A stretch of DNA of 64,000 nt from Salvator merianae (lineage: Eukaryota > Chordata > Lepidosauria > Squamata > Teiidae). The stretch is from assembly GCA_003586115.2 (NCBI GenBank), contig QVOM02000126.1, positions 3,363,924 to 3,427,923 of the forward strand. The letters are read 5' to 3'. Below are positions 59,501-64,000 of the stretch, one piece after another. Below the pieces are notes generated by a model. It searched no databases, was not told the origin of the DNA, and saw nothing but the letters and a program-made list of their open reading frames with translations. Position numbers and translations under genes: made by a program. Every line of letters starts with the position of its first letter. Position 1 is the stretch's first letter.

Positions 59501-62500
59501 ACAGTGTTAATCTTACATGTGGCTCCATTCATTCTCACAACTTTGGTTTTCTCTACATCAATCACAAGATTGTATTTCTAAATAATACACACACACCCCA
59601 TGCAAATGACCATAGCTTATAGTTTTTCTTGGGAACCTTTTAGCAAAATGCCATCACATATCTGTAATTTGACAAGGACCAGTCTCCAATTTAGATTTTA
59701 CCCTTATAATTCTCTAGTGCTTCCCTCAGGATTATCTCTGCTAAGGAGTGAACTAAGTATGGGGATCACACATTCCCCTATCCAACTCCTTTTTTTAACC
59801 TTACATTATTCAACTATCTTTTGCTAGCTATGTCTGCTTTTCACAGGGTTTGAAGAGAATTAGGCATTTTGCTTCTATGCAATACTAAACTGAAAGTGCT
59901 TTTTTTTTTTTAAATAATCAATGAAACACATGTTCACATTGCTTCTGCAGTAGCATCCTGAGATCCACTACCTAGTGCCTTGTCCCCCTGCCAGGCTAAA
60001 ATCCTGTTACACATGTACAGAAAAATCAATCTCACCTACTCATCTGGAGAAACCATGGCAAAAGAAGCATAGTAGTAGGTTAGAACCAGTACTGAAAAAA
60101 ACTCAAACCAATATTATGATGAATCAAGCCGGGGTGTTAATCTGAAGAGGCACATTGGCAGAGAACCACTGCCACAAGAACCATCCCCAATCTGTGTTGA
60201 AAAAGAATGTCTTGGACTCAGGTAAGTAAAGCAGGAAGTGGATTTGCTATAGGCAGGTGGCACAAAATATATATGGTTATGTGGAAAACACATGAATTGG
60301 CTAGCAGACTGGACACGCTCAGTGCTTCTTCTAGGTGCCAAAAAAGAGATTAAAAAACAATATGCCAACTGTAGAACCATTGCTTTGGTACCACGGGTAA
60401 GCAAGATTTTGCTAATAATTATGTAGAGAGAATGAAAACAAAAACAGAAACCAGAATTGCAAATGCTATGGTGATGAAGATGATCAATTAGGATTTCAGA
60501 ACTGGAAGATTTCAGCATGAAAACTGGTCTTTCTGCTTGCTTCATTTCAAATGAGGTCAGGAAATTTTATGTGCATTCTATTGAATTTTCACGTTATGAA
60601 CCCTGATGTATGAAGGTCTTCTGAATCCGTGAACAATTCTGGATTCATTTATTTCTTATTTCATACTTTTTGCTATCAAAATAAAAATAAACAGACATCT
60701 AGCCGCACCCAGTAAAAAAGCCAATTAAAATTAAAATAAGAATTTCATTAATAATTTTTGCTTTGGAAACAGATATTCAGCCTCAACTAGTCTTTCTTAA
60801 TCTCTTCAAACCCCTTCCTGATAACCCTGGAGTCTCCCTTGCTTCCTCAAGGTACTGGCAAAAATGTTCCAGAGGCATTAATGGTGATGATAACAGTAAC
60901 AGCAAAAAATGCTAACTTCATCTCACAAACCAATCTTTCCTTTGCCAAATGGTCAATAACAGCACTAATGGAAAGAGTGGAAGGCGAAATAAATCTGCCA
61001 CTTTTAATCAATCATAAACCACTGTGTCATCAATAAGTTTCTATCGTTGTGACAAACTGCTTCTAGTTACTAAGAAACAAAGCTGATGAGAAACTATACC
61101 AGCATACAAATGGCTAATGCTCAACCAATTAAATAAAGGCATTAGGAGGGCTGTGTGAATTTACCACCCAGTACTTGAGCCCTGGCGGACAAAGGAAAAT
61201 GTGAGACCCTTTTATTAGAAGAAGCATCACATGCTTGTTCAGGTCAGGGAACATACTAATTGGTTGAGTTCAGGTGGAAAGTTATTGTGAAGGCAGCTCA
61301 AGTCAATAATTTAAGTGAGTTCCCCTTACAGTTATTCCATTCTACAATGGCTTTCTCTAATGATACAGCAAGAAGTACTACTGCAGAACCGAAGACTACA
61401 GACTGCTTCTGTGACATGTGCCATTAACTAAAAATCAGAGAGGCCTTTTAAGGAAAGTCATCCAGGTAGCTGCATTCTCTCACTTCATTCAGGCTGTACA
61501 TTAACCACCCTTTATCTGTGCCTAATTAGTTCTTGTAATGGGGAAAATTCTAATTTTTTCCAAGCCCATTCCAAGGTCACCCCTGCAAAAGGGTGTGTAA
61601 AGTGATGAACATCATGTTTCATAAAAAAAATATATTTAAAATAAAATTAAAATTAAGGATTAATTTAAAGATTTAATCTCATGTAGCCCAGATCAAATGC
61701 ATTTCACATTTTGTTATCCAAATCAAAATTTTCAGTTACAGTACCATGTAGAGTCTCCAATCCCAGGAAAAGAGGGACAGGAAATCCCTTTTCCCCCATT
61801 GCAGACTTTAAAACTAAAAATTTTGGTCTGTATAAGAATATGAGGTAATAATAGAGAAAGACTTTATAAGTCAAATTCCAGACAGTGAGCATAAAGGTAC
61901 CAAGGATTGGCGCATATGACTATTTTACAGATTATCTATGCTTTTGCATTTATCTTTTGCAATTCTGCCGATGTTCAGCTTCATCTGATAAAGCAGAAAG
62001 TTGAACGATTCAGAGCAGACATATACAAGCAGTTCTTTACCATTTTATTATGGAATTCCCTCCTACAAACTGAAATTATAGCACTTACCCCGGATACCCT
62101 CAAAAGTAACTTCACAGACAGCAGGGCTAACAAAGGCTACAAGTCATAATATTAGAGGTGAGAAGCTCTAGAAACCAGATGCTAGAAGACTGAAGAGAGA
62201 AGACTATTAATAGGGTGGCTGTGGGCTTCCCATAGGCTTCTGGTTGGCTACAGTGAGATCACTTGATTAGTCGGATCATTTAAGTTGCCATGTGGTACAA
62301 ATAAACTATTCTTTTTTGCTAAAAGAACCCTGGCCATTTTCACATATGCCTTAAACAGTTTCTGATTATTTCAGGAAAAGCTAGGGACTTTACAAGCTTG
62401 ATTCACAAAACTGAACATATTAAATAACACATCACATTGCCTGTGCCTTTTAAAAAAGAAAAGAAAAGAAAAGAACCGTAGAAAAGGCTTCTGAATATGT

Positions 62501-63630
62501 ATTATATTGCTTCTTGATTTTACTCATGTTTGTGACTTATGCACCGGGACCTTCAGATGAAGAGCGGGATATAAAGCTTGCTGAAATGGGGCAGCATTCA
62601 CAGAATTCTTTAAAACCAATACTCATGGAAATGGCCGTTGTTTGACGTTCACCAAATATCCATCTTCATTTCCTGCTTGTGAGCTTTTCAGAAATGCTTG
62701 GGTGATCACTGCAGAAACATATGTGGATATGTTGGCCTTCTTATATCTCCATGATTCTAGATCCCAGGGAACTGAAAATGATTGCTCTATTTAGTGAGCG
62801 TAATCAGCTGCTGACTTGGACCCTTTTTGTTGTTGTTGTTGTTTCTTTAAAAAAAACCCAAAATATTTAATGTCCATACTCTTCCATTTTGTTCCTTGCT
62901 GCAGCAGTCCCTCTTGTGAATTCTAGCATTCAGACCGAAATCTTCATGTCTGAATGGCAAACTCTCCTCACGTTTTCCCAAATGCAAGAAGCCATCTGTG
63001 CCAAGAATGGGTGCTTTGCTACAGCGAGCAAGAAAGGAGGACCGGATGAAAAACAGTCAACTTTTATCCCCCAACCCCACTGCCTCCCCCCCCCCCCGTT
63101 ACTCGTTTATTTTCCTGTCCAGCAGTTCCTTGTCTCACCCCTGGCCTTGTGTTTTGGATGGGCCCAGGCCAAGACTCCTGCTTATCCAACCTGACATTAG
63201 AAAATTAAGATGACTTTAACTTATTCGATGCCTGTTAGGAACAAGGAGTTTAATTTCCTCTCCCCTCCCCTCTGTGGGCTATATCTGTTCTTCATTTAAG
63301 CTGGCCAAATCCAACAGCATTAGGCAAACTGCAACATTGCTGGAGGCTTTAAGCAGATCAGCTCTTTGTCAATTCAGCTGTGAGCAATGGAGGGCACGCA
63401 TTAGTTTCATTCAAGGTCAGGCCTAGGAGTCAGTGAAACTCACTTTAATACTTTCAATAAAGCAAATGAGCATTAGCTTGAGGACAAAACACATCCCATT
63501 ACAGTCAGGACCCCTTTCTCACTTCCAAGAAAAATAAATTATGAGGAGTTAAAGTGCAAAAAGTATGCAGTTCAGGTCAACCAGGCTCCCAGACGAAGAC
63601 TATTAAAATTGTCCTCTTCTTCTCACTAAC
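59501..63630. other. intron of the host gene, no exon found
   Basis: Small microsatellites at 62455-62475 (AAAAG) and 62826-62850 (TTG). A 143-codon minus-strand frame at 60114-60545 and others have no recognisable domain and no matching splice pair. No LINE or SINE is recognised, so this is one of the least repetitive intron stretches in the window. Confidence 0.4.
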
Positions 63631-63682
63631 CTGGTAGTCCCACTGAAGTTTGACGGGCTAAGAAGGTATCTCTAGGATTGTA
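63631..63682 (-). CDS. probable coding exon of the host gene (most upstream seen)
   Basis: The acceptor TTGCTTTCCAG and donor CCAG|GTTAGT are both good. The 52-nt exon starts on a codon boundary and reads YNPRDTFLARQTSVGLP plus one spare base. The two other frames contain stops. The spare G joins TC of exon 37510-37575 to give Val. If the two are adjacent the intron is ~26 kb; exons in between with total length divisible by three cannot be excluded. No protein family is recognised. Confidence 0.55.
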
Positions 63683-64000
63683 CTGGAAAGCAAGTAATCA
63701 GCAAATGAATCCATTAGGAACTGTACCTCTTAAAAATTAATTAGCGTTTGTGCCAGTTAGTTTCTGGGTTGAATCTAAAATGCTAGCTGGAAAGTATGGC
63801 TTGAGACTGATACCTAGAATGAATTATTTTATATCAGCTGTTCCAACTGCAGATTACCACCAAAAACCTTACTCTCTACAGTCTCCTCATAAGAGTGAAG
63901 GGCAACAGGAGAGAACTTAGAAGTTCACCAGGAAACAGCTTGACAGTATGGATGCATTTTTGAAACTAAAAACAATCTTCTTTCTCCTAGCGTTTTGGGT
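63683..64000. other. start of the next upstream intron
   Basis: No exon or repeat recognised. The gene continues beyond the window on the minus strand. Confidence 0.4.

Overview
The window looks like intron-rich, repeat-dense vertebrate chromosomal DNA, most likely from a non-avian reptile and probably a squamate. The evidence is the repeat mixture: CR1 LINEs of at least two kinds (one ending in a TTCTTATG-type tail, one with the classic CR1 end), L1 and L2 LINE remnants, several tRNA-headed SINE families, many palindromic DNA-transposon relics (hAT-like, Tc1/mariner-like and unclassified) and abundant microsatellites. There are no operons, ribosome binding sites, CRISPR arrays or intact autonomous transposons. 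Almost every open frame over 60 codons is either chance or part of a repeat.

One host gene is visible, on the minus strand. It is the 3' part of a multi-exon gene whose 5' end lies beyond base 64000. Exons read 63631-63682, 37510-37575, 37262-37292 (weak), 34533-34584, 30590-30758 and 22913-22950 (stop codon). All junctions obey GT-AG, and the reading frame carries through with matching phases. The encoded C-terminus is very acidic and ends in DDDDGY. I do not recognise the protein. Downstream, 22912 to roughly 17200 is probably a long 3' untranslated region; its end cannot be fixed from sequence alone.

Layout. 1-17200: intergenic, with a U6 snRNA pseudogene, a second U6 fragment, three CR1 pieces (one an RT region that has lost its catalytic core), a 370-bp Tc1/mariner-like element with a transposase tail, and several MITEs, two with clear target-site duplications. 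17200-22950: probable 3'UTR and last coding exon. 22951-63630: introns filled with CR1, L1, L2, SINEs, MITEs and a perfect 220-bp tandem duplication. 63631-64000: one more exon and the start of the next intron.

The strongest observations are: a family of ~220-bp foldback elements with 3-bp target duplications, one copy nested in another MITE whose empty site survives elsewhere in the window; a hAT-type MITE family with 8-bp duplications, one member 17 bp from a 5' splice site of the host gene; an arthropod-like Tc1/mariner derivative that may have come by horizontal transfer; and a perfect 220-bp tandem repeat. I found no evidence of a previously undescribed multi-gene system.
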